The translations under genes and the position numbers were made by a program. Shown here piece by piece: positions 47,372-58,554 of a stretch of 64,000 nt of DNA (position 1 is its first letter; each line of letters opens with the position of its first letter). Under the pieces are notes generated by a model, which was not told the DNA's origin, made no database searches, and was given only the letters and a program-made list of their open reading frames with translations. The stretch comes from Erythrobacter sp. Alg231-14 (lineage in GTDB: Bacteria > Pseudomonadota > Alphaproteobacteria > Sphingomonadales > Sphingomonadaceae), in the NCBI RefSeq assembly GCF_900149685.1, contig NZ_LT702999.1, positions 2,604,001 through 2,668,000 of the forward strand, read 5' to 3'.

Positions 47372-48675
47372 TGAGCACTCAACCCACCGCCGCCGCCCCT
47401 CTGGATGGTTTCTGGAACGATGATCTTGCCAAGGCGGATCCTGAAATCGCGGCGGCTATTGGCAGCGAACTGAAACGTCAGCAGGACAAGATCGAGCTTA
47501 TTGCGAGCGAGAACATCGCTTCCAAGGCCGTTCTGGAAGCAACCGGCAGCGTTTTCACCAACAAATACGCCGAAGGGTACCCCGGCAAACGCTATTACGG
47601 CGGGTGTGACTACGCCGACGTAATCGAAACATTGGCAATCGACCGGGCTAAGGAATTGTTCGGCTGCAATTTTGCCAACGTCCAACCCAACAGCGGCAGC
47701 CAAATGAATCAAGCGGTGTTCCTGGCCCTACTACAGCCCGGCGACACGTTCATGGGCCTCGACCTTAATTCTGGTGGGCATCTTACTCACGGATCGCCGG
47801 TCAACATGTCGGGCAAATGGTTCAACCCGGTTAGCTACGGTGTGACCGAAGGCGAAGAATTGATCGATATGGAGGCGGTTGCGGCCACGGCGCGCGAACA
47901 CAAACCAAAGATCATTATTTGCGGCGGCACCGCCTATTCGCGCGTCTGGGATTTTGGAGCATTCCGCGCCATTGCCGATGAAGTGGGGGCCACATTGTTG
48001 TGCGATATGAGCCACATTTCCGGTTTGGTCGCTGGCGGCGCGCACCCTTCCCCATTCCCGCATTGCGACATCGTCACATCGACAACGCATAAAAGTCTGC
48101 GAGGACCACGTTCGGGCATTATCCTTTGGAACGATGAGAAATTCACAAAGCCGCTGAACATGGCGGTGTTCCCAGGGCTTCAAGGCGGCCCGCTTATGCA
48201 TGTCGTGGCCGCAAAGGCGGTCGCGTTCCGCGAAGCCTTGGCACCAGAATTCAAATCCTACGCGCACCGCATTGTCGAAAATGCCCGCGCTCTTGCCGCA
48301 AGCCTCGAGGACAACGGGCTGCGCATTGTATCGGGCGGCACAGATAACCATTCGATGCTTGTCGATCTCACTGCAAAGAATGTGACCGGCAAAGACGCGG
48401 AAAAAGGTCTCGATCGGGCTTGGTTGACTTGCAACAAAAACGGCATCCCGTTCGACACCCGCTCCCCATTCGTCACAAGCGGCGTACGGCTTGGAACACC
48501 GGCGGGCACCACGCGCGGGTTTGGCCCGGCGGAATTCCGCCAGATTGGTGAGCTAATTGCCGAAGTCGTCGAAGGTCTTTCAAAGAATGGCCCCGAAGGC
48601 GATGCCCAGATTGAAGAACGGGTCCGCGGTCGAGTTTCAGAGCTTTGCAAGAATTTTCCTGTATATCCCGAGTAA
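47371..48675 (+). CDS. glyA: Serine hydroxymethyltransferase
   Basis: PLP enzyme that makes glycine and methylene-tetrahydrofolate from serine. 434 residues: [34 protein letters not shown], and the PLP lysine in [15 protein letters not shown]. Coupled to rpiB and upstream of a small membrane protein and nrdR, so one-carbon supply and ribonucleotide reductase control share a transcript. Confidence 0.97.
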   Translation: MSTQPTAAAPLDGFWNDDLAKADPEIAAAIGSELKRQQDKIELIASENIASKAVLEATGSVFTNKYAEGYPGKRYYGGCDYADVIETLAIDRAKELFGCNFANVQPNSGSQMNQAVFLALLQPGDTFMGLDLNSGGHLTHGSPVNMSGKWFNPVSYGVTEGEELIDMEAVAATAREHKPKIIICGGTAYSRVWDFGAFRAIADEVGATLLCDMSHISGLVAGGAHPSPFPHCDIVTSTTHKSLRGPRSGIILWNDEKFTKPLNMAVFPGLQGGPLMHVVAAKAVAFREALAPEFKSYAHRIVENARALAASLEDNGLRIVSGGTDNHSMLVDLTAKNVTGKDAEKGLDRAWLTCNKNGIPFDTRSPFVTSGVRLGTPAGTTRGFGPAEFRQIGELIAEVVEGLSKNGPEGDAQIEERVRGRVSELCKNFPVYPE

Positions 48676-48706
48676 TTAATTTCATTATCGGCAAGAAAAG
48701 TTCGCT

Positions 48707-48973
48707 ATGACCAAAATTGTGAAAAACGACGCTGTGATTGTAAACGAAGACGAGGAAGCAATGGGAAAGAAGAAAGATAAAGATTGGGTCCAAGACACCC
48801 GTGACGAAGTGTCGATCATGATCAAAGACGGATTTGACCACGATTCCACGAAACCAGTCTTGAAAGCGGCGGCCGTTGGCGCGGTTGCCGGTATTGTTCT
48901 TCCCGGCGTGGGATTGGCAGCGGGTCTTGTGGCCGGCGCCGGCCTTGCGCTGCATCATCACATTCGGAAATAA
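48707..48973 (+). CDS. Small glycine-zipper membrane protein
   Basis: Not a named family. 88 residues: a charged N-terminus with an EDEEAMGKKKDKDW stretch, then a hydrophobic Gly/Ala-rich segment (AAAVGAVAGIVLPGVGLAAG followed by LVAGAGLAL) and a HHHIRK end. A single or hairpin membrane span is likely. It lies 31 bases after glyA and 9 before nrdR. Confidence 0.7.
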   Translation: MTKIVKNDAVIVNEDEEAMGKKKDKDWVQDTRDEVSIMIKDGFDHDSTKPVLKAAAVGAVAGIVLPGVGLAAGLVAGAGLALHHHIRK

Positions 48974-48982
48974 GCTCCCTCC

Positions 48983-49444
48983 ATGCGCTGTCCTTTCTGC
49001 GCCAATGACGACACTCAGGTAAAGGACAGCCGTCCGACCGAGGATTCCACCGCAATCCGCCGCCGGCGGCAATGCGGGTCGTGCGGTGCCCGTTTCACAA
49101 CCTTTGAACGCGTGCAATTGCGCGAGGTCACGATTGTAAAATCGGGCGACCGCAAAGAGGCATTCAACCGGTCAAAAATCGAACAATCCGTTGCCCTTGC
49201 CTGTCGCAAACGCGGCGTCACACAGGAGCGGATCGATCAACTGATCTCTGGCATACAACGTCAGGTTGAAACCGCCGGCGAACCCGAAGTGCCTTCGGCG
49301 CGAATTGGCGAAATGGTGATGGACGGTCTAAAACAAATCGACAGCGTCGCCTATATCCGTTTCGCCAGCGTCTATCGCGATTTCTCCGAAGCCCGCGATT
49401 TTGAAGAATTTGCGAGCACGGTCGTCGACGCGGCCAAGGATTAA
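48983..49444 (+). CDS. nrdR: Transcriptional repressor NrdR
   Basis: ATP/dATP-sensing repressor of ribonucleotide reductase genes. 153 residues: zinc ribbon [18 protein letters not shown] with the second Cys pair in [14 protein letters not shown], then an ATP-cone ([19 protein letters not shown] onwards). Follows glyA as in many alphaproteobacteria. Confidence 0.96.
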   Translation: MRCPFCANDDTQVKDSRPTEDSTAIRRRRQCGSCGARFTTFERVQLREVTIVKSGDRKEAFNRSKIEQSVALACRKRGVTQERIDQLISGIQRQVETAGEPEVPSARIGEMVMDGLKQIDSVAYIRFASVYRDFSEARDFEEFASTVVDAAKD

Positions 49445-49450
49445 GCCGCC

Positions 49451-50215
49451 ATGGGCGCGGTAGAAACCAACAAACCCATCATCGTGCTCGTCCGCCCTCA
49501 ATTGGGTGAGAATATCGGCAAAGCGGCACGCGCCATGCTCAATTTTGGCCTCACCGAAATGCGGATCGTGGCGCCGCGCGACGGATGGCCCAATCCATCG
49601 GCCGGTCCATCGGCCGCAGGTGCGGACATCGTGCTGGACCAAGCCAAGATCTATGACACCACCGCAGAAGCTTTGGCGGATTGTGAACATGTCTATGCAA
49701 CGACGGTCCGCAAACGCGGCGTGCAAAAGCCGGTGGTGGGCGCCGATGGGGCCGCGCGGTTGATGCACACAAAGGTGGGCCGTCACGCGGTGATATTTGG
49801 GCGCGAGGCGTCCGGATTGGCGACAGAGGATGTTGCGCTTGCCCGCCACATTCTGACCGTCCCAATCAACCCAGAATTCGGGTCGCTTAACCTGGCTCAG
49901 GCTGTCATTTTGGTCGCCTATGAATGGTCCAGAATTTCCGCAGAATTGGCACCGCAACCCGACACTTTGGTTCAACCCACCGCCGAAGACGAATGGCTCC
50001 CGCCCGCCCCTCAAAATGAGCTGGACGGATTGGTCGGGCATTTTGAGAAATTGCTGAACCCGCGCGGATACTTTCTGCCCGAACCGCGCCGCGAGGCGAC
50101 CGCTCGTACACTGCGCAATGTGTTGACCAAGCCGGGCTGGAACCACCTCGAAATCCGAACCTTGCGCGGGATTTTGAGCACGCTTGAACGGGGGCCTCGC
50201 GATCCGGAAGATTGA
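49451..50215 (+). CDS. trmJ: tRNA (cytidine/uridine-2'-O-)-methyltransferase, TrmJ-like
   Basis: SPOUT-class RNA methyltransferase, 254 residues. The knot motifs are VRPQLGENIGKAARAMLNFG, VIFGREASGLATEDV and PINPEFGSLNLAQAVILVAY. The C-terminal helical extension fits TrmJ, which 2'-O-methylates position 32 of tRNAs; a rRNA target cannot be excluded. Six bases after nrdR, same operon. Confidence 0.88.
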   Translation: MGAVETNKPIIVLVRPQLGENIGKAARAMLNFGLTEMRIVAPRDGWPNPSAGPSAAGADIVLDQAKIYDTTAEALADCEHVYATTVRKRGVQKPVVGADGAARLMHTKVGRHAVIFGREASGLATEDVALARHILTVPINPEFGSLNLAQAVILVAYEWSRISAELAPQPDTLVQPTAEDEWLPPAPQNELDGLVGHFEKLLNPRGYFLPEPRREATARTLRNVLTKPGWNHLEIRTLRGILSTLERGPRDPED

Positions 50216-50387
50216 GACCATGGACAACGCACGTCCATGATATCAATCGGGCAAAGTTTGACGCAGTAAAATGCCGAAAAATGTCGAATAACTGGCATCA
50301 AATGTCGTTCATCGCTGGACGGTGGACACATCGCAATTGGCTCGCTAGCAATCCCGTTCTCTCTTCCCTAACTATGCGAGAATACTG

Positions 50388-50741
50388 ATGAAACTCACCC
50401 TCACCCGTATTGCGGCCATCACCCCTATTGCCTTCGCGGCACCACTTTTGGCCGTCTCTGCTTTCGCCAATGAGCCTCAGGAAAACACGCAAGGCGACGC
50501 AGCCGCCGCAGAAGCTCCAGCGACTGCGCCTGCGACAGATGCACCAGCGACCACACAAAGCTCTGGCGCTATTGAAATTCCACCAGTGACACCAGTTGCC
50601 CCTGCTGAACCCGCTGCGGCACAGGAAGCCGAAGAAGAAGAGCGCATTTGCCGCCGCATTCGTTTGGACATGTCGAGCCGTCGGAAAAGCCGCGTTTGCC
50701 TAACGGAACAAGGGTGGCGCGACCTCAACAACCAACGTTGA
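50388..50741 (+). CDS. Hypothetical secreted protein, 117 residues
   Basis: Signal peptide over residues 1-24 (ends SAFAN), an Ala/Thr/Pro/Glu-rich linker (residues ~25-80), and a short conserved-looking C-terminus with two cysteines (ERICRRIRLDMSSRRKSRVC followed by LTEQGW). Short secreted proteins with this C-terminal pattern are frequent in sphingomonads; function is unknown. Confidence 0.7.
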   Translation: MKLTLTRIAAITPIAFAAPLLAVSAFANEPQENTQGDAAAAEAPATAPATDAPATTQSSGAIEIPPVTPVAPAEPAAAQEAEEEERICRRIRLDMSSRRKSRVCLTEQGWRDLNNQR

Positions 50742-50781
50742 TCGCACGCGGTGAGTTTCAAACCGCGACATATGCTTGACG

Positions 50782-50810
50782 GGCGCGCCAACGAAAGCTA
50801 ATGGCGCGCC
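50782..50810. repeat. Paired GGCGCGCC octamers between the secreted protein gene and rpsD
   Basis: Two copies of the self-complementary GGCGCGCC (50782-50789 and 50803-50810), 13 bases apart, can form an 8-pair hairpin 40 bases after the upstream stop. A terminator or operator function is possible, but no T tract follows. Confidence 0.35.
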
Positions 50811-50945
50811 TTCGCAATTGGCTCCGCACCCCGGTGAAGCGGTAGCCGCGTATGAGAACGGCCTTTCAGGCATGAATTCATACGGAGCGATGCCGGGTTA
50901 AACGGTTGGCATTTGGCCAGCCCAGCAAAATTGAAGGAAAGACGT

Positions 50946-51560
50946 ATGTCGAAGCGCAAAAGCGCCAAGTACAAGCTTGACCGCCGGATGGGTGAAAACA
51001 TCTGGGGTCGCCCAAATTCCCCAGTGAACAAGCGTTCCTACGGTCCCGGCCAACACGGTCAGCGTCGTAAGAGCAAAATGAGCGATTTCGGCCTGCAATT
51101 GCGCGCCAAACAAAAGCTCAAAGGGTATTACGGCGACGTGACGGAAAAACAGTTCCGTTCGACTTATAAAGACGCAACGCGTTTGAAAGGCGATACCGGC
51201 CAAAACCTTATCGGTTTGCTCGAACGCCGTTTGGATATGATCGTGTACCGCGCCAAGTTCGCGCCAACGATCTTTTCTGCTCGCCAAATCGTCAGCCACG
51301 GCCACATCTATGTAAACGGTGTGAAGTGTAACATTGCTAGCCGTCGCATCGACGTTGGTGATGTCATTAGCCTGGGCAGCAAAGCCAAGGAAATGGCTCT
51401 CGTCATCGAAGCGCAGAGCCTGCCAGAGCGTGAAATTCCCGACTACGTTGTTCCAGAAGGCAACGACAAAGTCGCATTCACACGCGTTCCAAAGCTCGAC
51501 GAGGTGCCCTACCCGGTCACAATGGAACCAAACCTCGTGGTTGAGTTCTACTCGCGCTAA
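50946..51560 (+). CDS. rpsD: 30S ribosomal protein S4
   Basis: Primary 16S rRNA binder of the small subunit. 204 residues from [16 protein letters not shown], with AAGGAAAG upstream; typical landmarks [35 protein letters not shown] and [16 protein letters not shown] (S4 RNA-binding domain). An upstream in-frame ATG at 50913 is not needed. Ends in a strong terminator. Confidence 0.97.
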   Translation: MSKRKSAKYKLDRRMGENIWGRPNSPVNKRSYGPGQHGQRRKSKMSDFGLQLRAKQKLKGYYGDVTEKQFRSTYKDATRLKGDTGQNLIGLLERRLDMIVYRAKFAPTIFSARQIVSHGHIYVNGVKCNIASRRIDVGDVISLGSKAKEMALVIEAQSLPEREIPDYVVPEGNDKVAFTRVPKLDEVPYPVTMEPNLVVEFYSR

Positions 51561-51581
51561 TCCGCGACGACACGAAAACGA

Positions 51582-51612
51582 AAAAGGGCGGCTCCATTGG
51601 GGCCGCCCTTTT
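51582..51612 (+). terminator. Rho-independent terminator of rpsD
   Basis: GGGCGGC (51586-51592) pairs with GCCGCCC (51602-51608), extended by three inner pairs and by AAAA/TTTT outside, with a three-base loop and TTTTCTTTT after it. Confidence 0.93.
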
Positions 51613-51662
51613 CTTTTGCCCTGTGCAAAGGCAAGCAAGGTGAAACAGTAAGGAACATGGCG

Positions 51663-52298
51663 ATGAATGTGCTTTTGATTGATGGTCACCCGGGGCAATC
51701 CCGTTTCTCGTCTCACCTTTTGGACATCTACCAATCGGCTATCTCGGATGACCACGATGTCACACGGATCAATCTGCGCGATTTGGAATTCACGCCGATC
51801 TTACGCAACGGATATCTCAAACGCACCGATTGGGAGCCTGACTTACAAAAACTGGCGGAGCAATTTGACGCGTGCGATCACGCCGTATTCTCCTTTCCCA
51901 TGTGGTGGGGCGCCGAACCGGCGGAGCTAAAAGGTTTGATCGACCGGCTTTTCCTGCCCGGCTTTATGTACAATTTTCAAGAAACCGGTTCGCTGTGGGA
52001 CAAATTCATGGTCGGTCGGTCCGCGGATGTCATTGCGACAATGGACACACCCCCGTTCTTTCTCCGGCTGCTCTATAAGAATTCGATCATCCACCGCTGG
52101 AAACGTCAGGTGTTGGGCTTTGTTGGATTTAAGCCCGTGCGCTTCCTTGCCTGTGGGGCGATCAAAGACGGCGCCGCAGGAAAGGGGATCGCCAAATGGG
52201 ACAAGAAAATCAAAGCCATGGCGGCATCAATCCAACCTCACGCGCCGGATAAGAAAGAAATGCGCCTAGAACGGTTTCTCAAACCGCAATCGGATTAA
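51663..52298 (+). CDS. NAD(P)H-dependent oxidoreductase (flavodoxin-like fold, NQO/KefF type)
   Basis: A 211-residue FMN-dependent quinone reductase-like protein: NVLLIDGHPGQSRFSSHLLD opening, FSFPMWWGAEPAELKGLIDR (Trp-Trp and the conserved loop) and LPGFMYNF. The start at 51663 has AGGA eight bases upstream; frames starting earlier run into the rpsD terminator. Its last codon overlaps the stop of the convergent chorismate mutase gene. Confidence 0.87.
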   Translation: MNVLLIDGHPGQSRFSSHLLDIYQSAISDDHDVTRINLRDLEFTPILRNGYLKRTDWEPDLQKLAEQFDACDHAVFSFPMWWGAEPAELKGLIDRLFLPGFMYNFQETGSLWDKFMVGRSADVIATMDTPPFFLRLLYKNSIIHRWKRQVLGFVGFKPVRFLACGAIKDGAAGKGIAKWDKKIKAMAASIQPHAPDKKEMRLERFLKPQSD

Positions 52299-52609
52299 TC
52301 GCGAATGCGGTCCCATTCGACCATTTCATAGGCGATCGACCCTTCGACGAGCCGTTCCCAAATGTCGCCCACAACCTCGCCGGGAATGCCGCGATGTTCG
52401 GCATCGGCAACCGCCGCGTTGATGACGCTGGCCTTGCGCTCTTCATCGCGGACGGCGTCACGCGTCGGCTTAATCCGTGCGGCGGCGCGCATATATCCAA
52501 ATCGCTTTTCCAACAAAGCCACCAATTCGCGATCGGTCGCGTCAACGCCTGCGCGCACGTCGATCATCGATTCGCAACTCTCGGGGGATTTGGCCGTGTT
52601 CTCAGTCAT
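52295..52609 (-). CDS. Chorismate mutase (AroQ class)
   Basis: Converts chorismate to prephenate for Phe/Tyr synthesis. 104 residues: helix 1 with VRAGVDATDRELVALLEKR, then AARIKPTRDAVRDEERKASV holding the active-site Lys and Arg, and EVVGDIWERLVEGSIAYEM. Mono-functional. The 100 bases upstream separate it from tgt. Confidence 0.85.
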   Translation of the reverse strand: MTENTAKSPESCESMIDVRAGVDATDRELVALLEKRFGYMRAAARIKPTRDAVRDEERKASVINAAVADAEHRGIPGEVVGDIWERLVEGSIAYEMVEWDRIRD

Positions 52610-52709
52610 GGCCGCGATTTGGCCTGATGCGGACGGTTTGTCGAGTGCCTAGTGTAACCATCGTCCAACCTTGTGATCACGACGGGTGCCAAACAGGCGC
52701 ATTCGCATC

Positions 52710-53864
<1,155 letters not shown>

Positions 53865-53917
53865 CTATGTCGAGCAACAATCCACACTTGGCGATGTTAG
53901 ACCGCCCTAAGCGCGGA

Positions 53918-54688
53918 TCATTCACGCAGGCGCCAACCGGTCTTAAAGATATACGCGATCACCGCCGTACAAAGCGCCAGAAAGCCCAATGTCAGGCCAA
54001 GCGAGACCCAAATCGACACGTCCGATGTCCCGTAGAACGTCCACCGCAGACCACTCACCAAGAACGCGATCGGATTGGCCAAGGCTATGGCATTCCACGG
54101 TTCCGGCAATTCGTCGATCGAATAGAATGTCCCGCCCAAGAATGTCAGCGGGGTGAGGATCAACAGCGGGATAATCCCAAGCTTCTCAAAACTGTCCGCC
54201 CAAACCCCCAGGATAAATCCGAATAGGGAGAAACTCGCCGTGACCAACACGATAAAGCCGATCGCATAGAAGGGATGGACGATCTCAAAATCGACAAAGA
54301 ATGTTGCCGTGACCAAGATGATCGCCGCCAGTATCAACCCCTTCGTCGCCGCTGCACCTACAAATCCAATCAGTGTTTCGGCCACACCGACTGGGGCGGA
54401 CAAAAGCTCGTAAATGGTTCCGGTGAAACGCGGCATGTAGATGCCAAAACTCGAATTGCTGGTCGTTTCGCCCAACAGAGTCAGCATCAAAAGACCCGGA
54501 ATAATGAAGGCCCCATAAGCGACGCCATCAACCGGTTCCATCCGGGCGCCAATAACGGTGCCGAACACGATGAAGTACAAGCTGGTCGTCAGAACCGGCG
54601 ACAAAATGGATTGAAACGCGGTGCGCATCGCGCGCATCAATTCGCGTTGATAGATTGACCACGCGCCTCTGAGATTGAAACGCATCAT
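53918..54688 (-). CDS. ABC-2 type transporter permease
   Basis: A 256-residue permease with six membrane helices. RELMRAMRTAFQSILSPVLT opening, SSFGIYMPRFTGTIYELLSA and the LTFLGGTFYSIDELPEPWNA segment are the ABC-2 membrane domain. It overlaps the ATP-binding gene by four bases. Substrate unknown. Confidence 0.88.
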   Translation of the reverse strand: MMRFNLRGAWSIYQRELMRAMRTAFQSILSPVLTTSLYFIVFGTVIGARMEPVDGVAYGAFIIPGLLMLTLLGETTSNSSFGIYMPRFTGTIYELLSAPVGVAETLIGFVGAAATKGLILAAIILVTATFFVDFEIVHPFYAIGFIVLVTASFSLFGFILGVWADSFEKLGIIPLLILTPLTFLGGTFYSIDELPEPWNAIALANPIAFLVSGLRWTFYGTSDVSIWVSLGLTLGFLALCTAVIAYIFKTGWRLRE

Positions 54689-55662
54689 GCCGCTTCCTCT
54701 TTTCCAGAACCGTCATTCACAAGGTCGACGAATATATCTTCAAGTGATGAATCGTGCACATCTATGCTGCGATAATCGATCCCCGCCGCGATCAATGCTT
54801 TGGTCAAACCGGCTACGTCTTCGCTGCCGCCTGTGCCCCCATCTGAGGACACTGTCCCGCCTCGGTAACACAATTTCAGGCCATCATCGCTGATCGTTAC
54901 GGGGAATGCGGCGATCGAGTCTGGCAGTTTGGACAGCGGTGCGGACAATTCGATTACGGCCTCTGTCGTGCCCATGCGCTGCATCATCGCGTCTTTATCA
55001 TCGACCATCAAAATGCGGCCACCGCGAATTATGCCAACGCGATCGGCCATCAATTCGGCCTCTTCGATATAGTGCGTGGTCAGGATAACCGTGGTGCCCC
55101 GCTCTCGCAAAGCGCCGATTTGATCCCACATACCTTTGCGCAACTCCACATCGACCCCGGCGGTTGGCTCATCCAGGAACAGCAATTCAGGCTCGTGCGC
55201 GAGAGCCTTGGCTATCAGAACGCGGCGCTTCATGCCGCCCGACAATTCGCGGATTTGACTGGACCGCTTTTCATAAAGCGATAGGCTTTTAAGGATGTCG
55301 GCAATCCGTTCTTTATCTGGGGGGTGACCGAACAATCCGCGCGAATAGGAAACGGCACGTTCCACCGTTTCAAACATGTCGGTGCTCAATTCCTGCGGCA
55401 CCAATCCAATCCGCGCACGCGCCTTGCGCCAATCGCGAGCCAGATCATAGCCAAACGCTGTGATGGTGCCGGATGTTGGCCGGACCAAACCGCACACCGC
55501 CCCGATCAACGTCGTCTTTCCCGCGCCGTTGGGGCCCAGTAGGGCGAAAATTTCACCCTGACGAATTTCCAAATCCACGCCGTCGAGCGCGGTGACCCCT
55601 GCGCCTCTGGCGCCGGCATAGACTTTGGTAAGTCCTTCGATCTTTAGGATTGTGCTGCTCAC
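54685..55662 (-). CDS. ABC transporter ATP-binding protein (ABC-2 system)
   Basis: 325 residues: Walker A (LLGPNGAGKTTLIGAVCGL), signature (RELSGGMKRRVLIAKALAHE), Walker B (LLFLDEPTAGVDVELRKG) and H-loop (TTHYIEEAELMADRVG), then a C-terminal accessory domain as in Nod/CcmA-like exporters. Forms one exporter with the downstream permease. Confidence 0.92.
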   Translation of the reverse strand: MSSTILKIEGLTKVYAGARGAGVTALDGVDLEIRQGEIFALLGPNGAGKTTLIGAVCGLVRPTSGTITAFGYDLARDWRKARARIGLVPQELSTDMFETVERAVSYSRGLFGHPPDKERIADILKSLSLYEKRSSQIRELSGGMKRRVLIAKALAHEPELLFLDEPTAGVDVELRKGMWDQIGALRERGTTVILTTHYIEEAELMADRVGIIRGGRILMVDDKDAMMQRMGTTEAVIELSAPLSKLPDSIAAFPVTISDDGLKLCYRGGTVSSDGGTGGSEDVAGLTKALIAAGIDYRSIDVHDSSLEDIFVDLVNDGSGKEEAA

Positions 55663-55675
55663 GCCCTGTCAAATT

Positions 55676-56131
55676 CTACTTGAGAAGTTCTTCGAAGGCG
55701 GACGCGTCGATGTATTGAACATAAGCGGTCATCCCCTGCATCACGGCCGGATCGCCCATCAATTCCTGCATCGCAATTTGACCCAAACGCGCGCCCGCCG
55801 ATTCAATCCCGGCATTGTCGCGCGCTTTCATCAACACGGCCGCTTCTTCGCCGCAATCTTGCGAAAAAAGCCGCGTGAACAAAGCCGCCATGGCACGGTC
55901 CGCTTCAACTTTCCCTTCGGCGTCTACGGTGACGATATCCTGCATCACGGAGCTGCTGCCGATATTCGCAGCCATCCAACGCATCGCCACGATCCGATCT
56001 CGACCCGTCGATGAAAGCGCCAAACATTCGCCCAATGCGCGCGATTGCTCGCTGGGATAGGCAATTTGAGTTTGCGCGTTAGCCGGGATTGCCGCTGCCG
56101 CAACGATCATTGTCAAAATGGTTTTCTTCAT
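55676..56131 (-). CDS. Hypothetical periplasmic protein
   Basis: Not recognised. 151 residues with a signal peptide (MKKTILTMIVAAAAIPANAQ), then mostly helical; two cysteines (GECLALSSTG and SQDCGEEA) may pair. The start at 56131 avoids overlap with queA. It lies between queA and the ABC-2 exporter genes, 13 bases from the latter, so may be co-transcribed. Confidence 0.72.
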   Translation of the reverse strand: MKKTILTMIVAAAAIPANAQTQIAYPSEQSRALGECLALSSTGRDRIVAMRWMAANIGSSSVMQDIVTVDAEGKVEADRAMAALFTRLFSQDCGEEAAVLMKARDNAGIESAGARLGQIAMQELMGDPAVMQGMTAYVQYIDASAFEELLK

Positions 56132-56135
56132 TGTG

Positions 56136-57176
56136 TCACTCCGGAAGCAAGAGGCTGGAATCGCCGTAGGAATAGAAACGATAGCCGTTAGCAATCGCAT
56201 GCTGGTAAGCCGCCATCATACGATCACGCCCCATCAACGCACTGACTAACATCATCAATGTCGATTTGGGGAGATGAAAATTCGTCATAAGACCATCGAC
56301 AACGCGAAATTGATAACCCGGCGTGATGAAAATGGCCGTGTCATCGGCAAATTCGCGCACGGTGCCATCTGTCGCCGCGGCGCTTTCCAGCAATCGCAAA
56401 GAGGTGGTGCCGACGGCTATAATCCGCCCTCCCGCAGCGCGCGCCGCATTGATCCGGCCTGCTGTTTCGGCATCAATCCGCCCGAACTCGGAATGCATGG
56501 CGTGATCGTCGGTGTCATCAGCCTTCACCGGTAGGAACGTCCCCGCCCCCACATGCAAAGTTAGCGTTTCTCGTTGAACACCGCGCGCATCCAACGCAGC
56601 AACCAAGGCATCGGTAAAATGCAGAGAAGCCGTGGGCGCCGCAACCGCGCCATCTTCGGCGGCGAACATCGTTTGGTAATCGGAAAGATCGCGTTCATCG
56701 ACGCCGCGTTTCTGAGCAATATACGGGGGCAGAGGCATTGTGCCGGCTCGATCCAGCAAAACTTCAACCGGGTCGTCGCCTTCGAACATCAAAGTCATCG
56801 ACCCATCATCGTAGCGGGCCTCTGCAATCGCTGTGACCCCACCGCCAAAGACCAATTGATCGCCCACCTTCACCCGCTTTGCGTTGCGGATAAACGCCTG
56901 CCATCGGCGCAGATCGATGCGTTTGTGCAATGTTGCACCAATCTTGGCCTCGCCGTTGGCACGGCGGCCTTCCAATTGGGCTGGGATCACGCGTGTGTCA
57001 TTGAAAACCAAGACGTCGCCGGGTTCCAGCATATCGGGAAGATCCGAAACACCACGATCATCGAACGGACGATCTTGTCCCTTTACCAACAACATACGCG
57101 CGCCATCGCGCGGTCGCACAGGGCGCAGGGCTATCCGTTCTTGCGGAAGGTCAAAATCAAACAGGTCAACACGCAT
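56136..57176 (-). CDS. queA: S-adenosylmethionine:tRNA ribosyltransferase-isomerase
   Basis: Adds the ribosyl-derived cyclopentene ring to preQ1-tRNA. 346 residues: [57 protein letters not shown] and [20 protein letters not shown]. Normal length. Four bases separate its stop from the next start. Confidence 0.97.
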   Translation of the reverse strand: MRVDLFDFDLPQERIALRPVRPRDGARMLLVKGQDRPFDDRGVSDLPDMLEPGDVLVFNDTRVIPAQLEGRRANGEAKIGATLHKRIDLRRWQAFIRNAKRVKVGDQLVFGGGVTAIAEARYDDGSMTLMFEGDDPVEVLLDRAGTMPLPPYIAQKRGVDERDLSDYQTMFAAEDGAVAAPTASLHFTDALVAALDARGVQRETLTLHVGAGTFLPVKADDTDDHAMHSEFGRIDAETAGRINAARAAGGRIIAVGTTSLRLLESAAATDGTVREFADDTAIFITPGYQFRVVDGLMTNFHLPKSTLMMLVSALMGRDRMMAAYQHAIANGYRFYSYGDSSLLLPE

Positions 57177-57218
57177 GGATAGCGCGCCTACCGCCTAGAG
57201 ATTGCGAAAGATAGCCGT

Positions 57219-57941
57219 TTAAGGAAGCGGCGCGTTCAACAAATCTGCCGTGATATCTTGCGATGGTGCCGCAACAGGTGCGGTGGGCGCAGGGACCGGA
57301 CGATTGTCGCTAGCGAAGGACGCTTGGAGGATGCGCGTTGGGTTTTGCGGTGGTTCGCCGCGATTGATCGTGTCCACAGCACCCATATTGTCGATCACAC
57401 GGCCGATATTGGTGTAGCGCTTGTCCAAGCTAAAGCGCGGATAGAACACGATGAAAAACTGGCTGTTCGCGCTGTTTTCTTCTGTCGCACGCGCCATGGC
57501 CAACGATCCGCGAACATGCGGCATCGGGTTGAATTCTTCGTTCAAATCGGGGAGCTCAGATCCGCCCTGACCCGTTCCAGTGGGGTCACCGCCCTGGGCC
57601 ATAAATCCATCGATCACACGGTGAAACACCACGCCATCGTAAAACCCGCGATTGGTCAGCGTCTTAATACGCTCCACATGGGCCGGCGCCCATTCTTCCA
57701 TCAAACGGATTTTGACACGTTCACCGTTTGAAAGGTCCAACACCCAAATGTTTTCGGGCTTTTCAGTTTGATCAAAGCTGATCGCGGGATAGGTCCGCGT
57801 GTCCACCGGAGCGGCCGCAGCCTCTTCGTCTTGGGACATATCCATGTCGCCTTCGTCGCTCTGCGCAAAGGCGGCGGAAGGCGCCGCCAAGAATGCCAAT
57901 GCGGCGATGGGCGCTGCGATCGACGATAGGACGTTTTTCAT
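57219..57941 (-). CDS. Peptidylprolyl isomerase, cyclophilin type (periplasmic)
   Basis: A 240-residue cyclophilin with a signal peptide (MKNVLSSIAAPIAALAFLAA) followed by an acidic linker. Cyclophilin core: FYDGVVFHRVIDGFMAQGGD, GGSELPDLNEEFN, and SANSQFFIVFYPRFSLDKRY. The tail is Pro/Ala-rich. ATGs at 57968 and 58004 in the same frame are alternatives; 57941 gives the cleanest signal peptide. Confidence 0.9.
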   Translation of the reverse strand: MKNVLSSIAAPIAALAFLAAPSAAFAQSDEGDMDMSQDEEAAAAPVDTRTYPAISFDQTEKPENIWVLDLSNGERVKIRLMEEWAPAHVERIKTLTNRGFYDGVVFHRVIDGFMAQGGDPTGTGQGGSELPDLNEEFNPMPHVRGSLAMARATEENSANSQFFIVFYPRFSLDKRYTNIGRVIDNMGAVDTINRGEPPQNPTRILQASFASDNRPVPAPTAPVAAPSQDITADLLNAPLP

Positions 57942-58041
57942 GGTGTTCTCAAACATAGCAATTTTCATGATTTCGCCTGTAACCGGCACAGCCTGACACT
58001 TCAATGAATGATCTGACCATCATCGACAGTTGGGCAATGGA

Positions 58042-58554
58042 TCAATAATCCCCTTTGCGGCCGATCTCCTCCACCCGCACATTGACCTCTTTGCAAACCG
58101 GCGGGCTGACAAATGGTGTGATATCTCCGCCGTAAAGCGCGATTTCTTTTACCAATTTTGACGCGATTGGTTGCAACGAAACGTCAGCCATTAAGAACAC
58201 CGTTTCGATATCGTCGTCCAATTGCTGGTTCATGCCAGCCATTTGATACTCATATTCAAAATCGGCGACGGCGCGCAAACCGCGAATGATCACATTGGCG
58301 CCCTGTTTTTGCGCAAATTTCACAAGCAACGCGTTGAACCCAACGACTTCGACATTGTCGAGGCCCATTTGCGCCACTTCGCGTTCCACCATGGCGAACC
58401 GTTCCTCGGTCGAAAACATGGGATTTTTAGAAGGGTTCGTGGTCACACCAATGATGAGGTGATCCACCAATTTGGAACCACGCCGTATAATATCAGCATG
58501 GCCCAATGTGATCGGGTCGAATGTTCCGGGATAAATCCCAATACGGCGTGTCAT
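58042..58554 (-). CDS. coaD: Phosphopantetheine adenylyltransferase
   Basis: Fourth step of coenzyme A synthesis. 170 residues: GIYPGTFDPITLGHADIIRR (nucleotidyltransferase T/HxGH motif), VVGFNALLVKFAQ, ANVIIRGLRAVADFEYEYQM. The ATG overlaps the stop of the upstream lipoprotein gene (ATGA). Confidence 0.97.
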   Translation of the reverse strand: MTRRIGIYPGTFDPITLGHADIIRRGSKLVDHLIIGVTTNPSKNPMFSTEERFAMVEREVAQMGLDNVEVVGFNALLVKFAQKQGANVIIRGLRAVADFEYEYQMAGMNQQLDDDIETVFLMADVSLQPIASKLVKEIALYGGDITPFVSPPVCKEVNVRVEEIGRKGDY

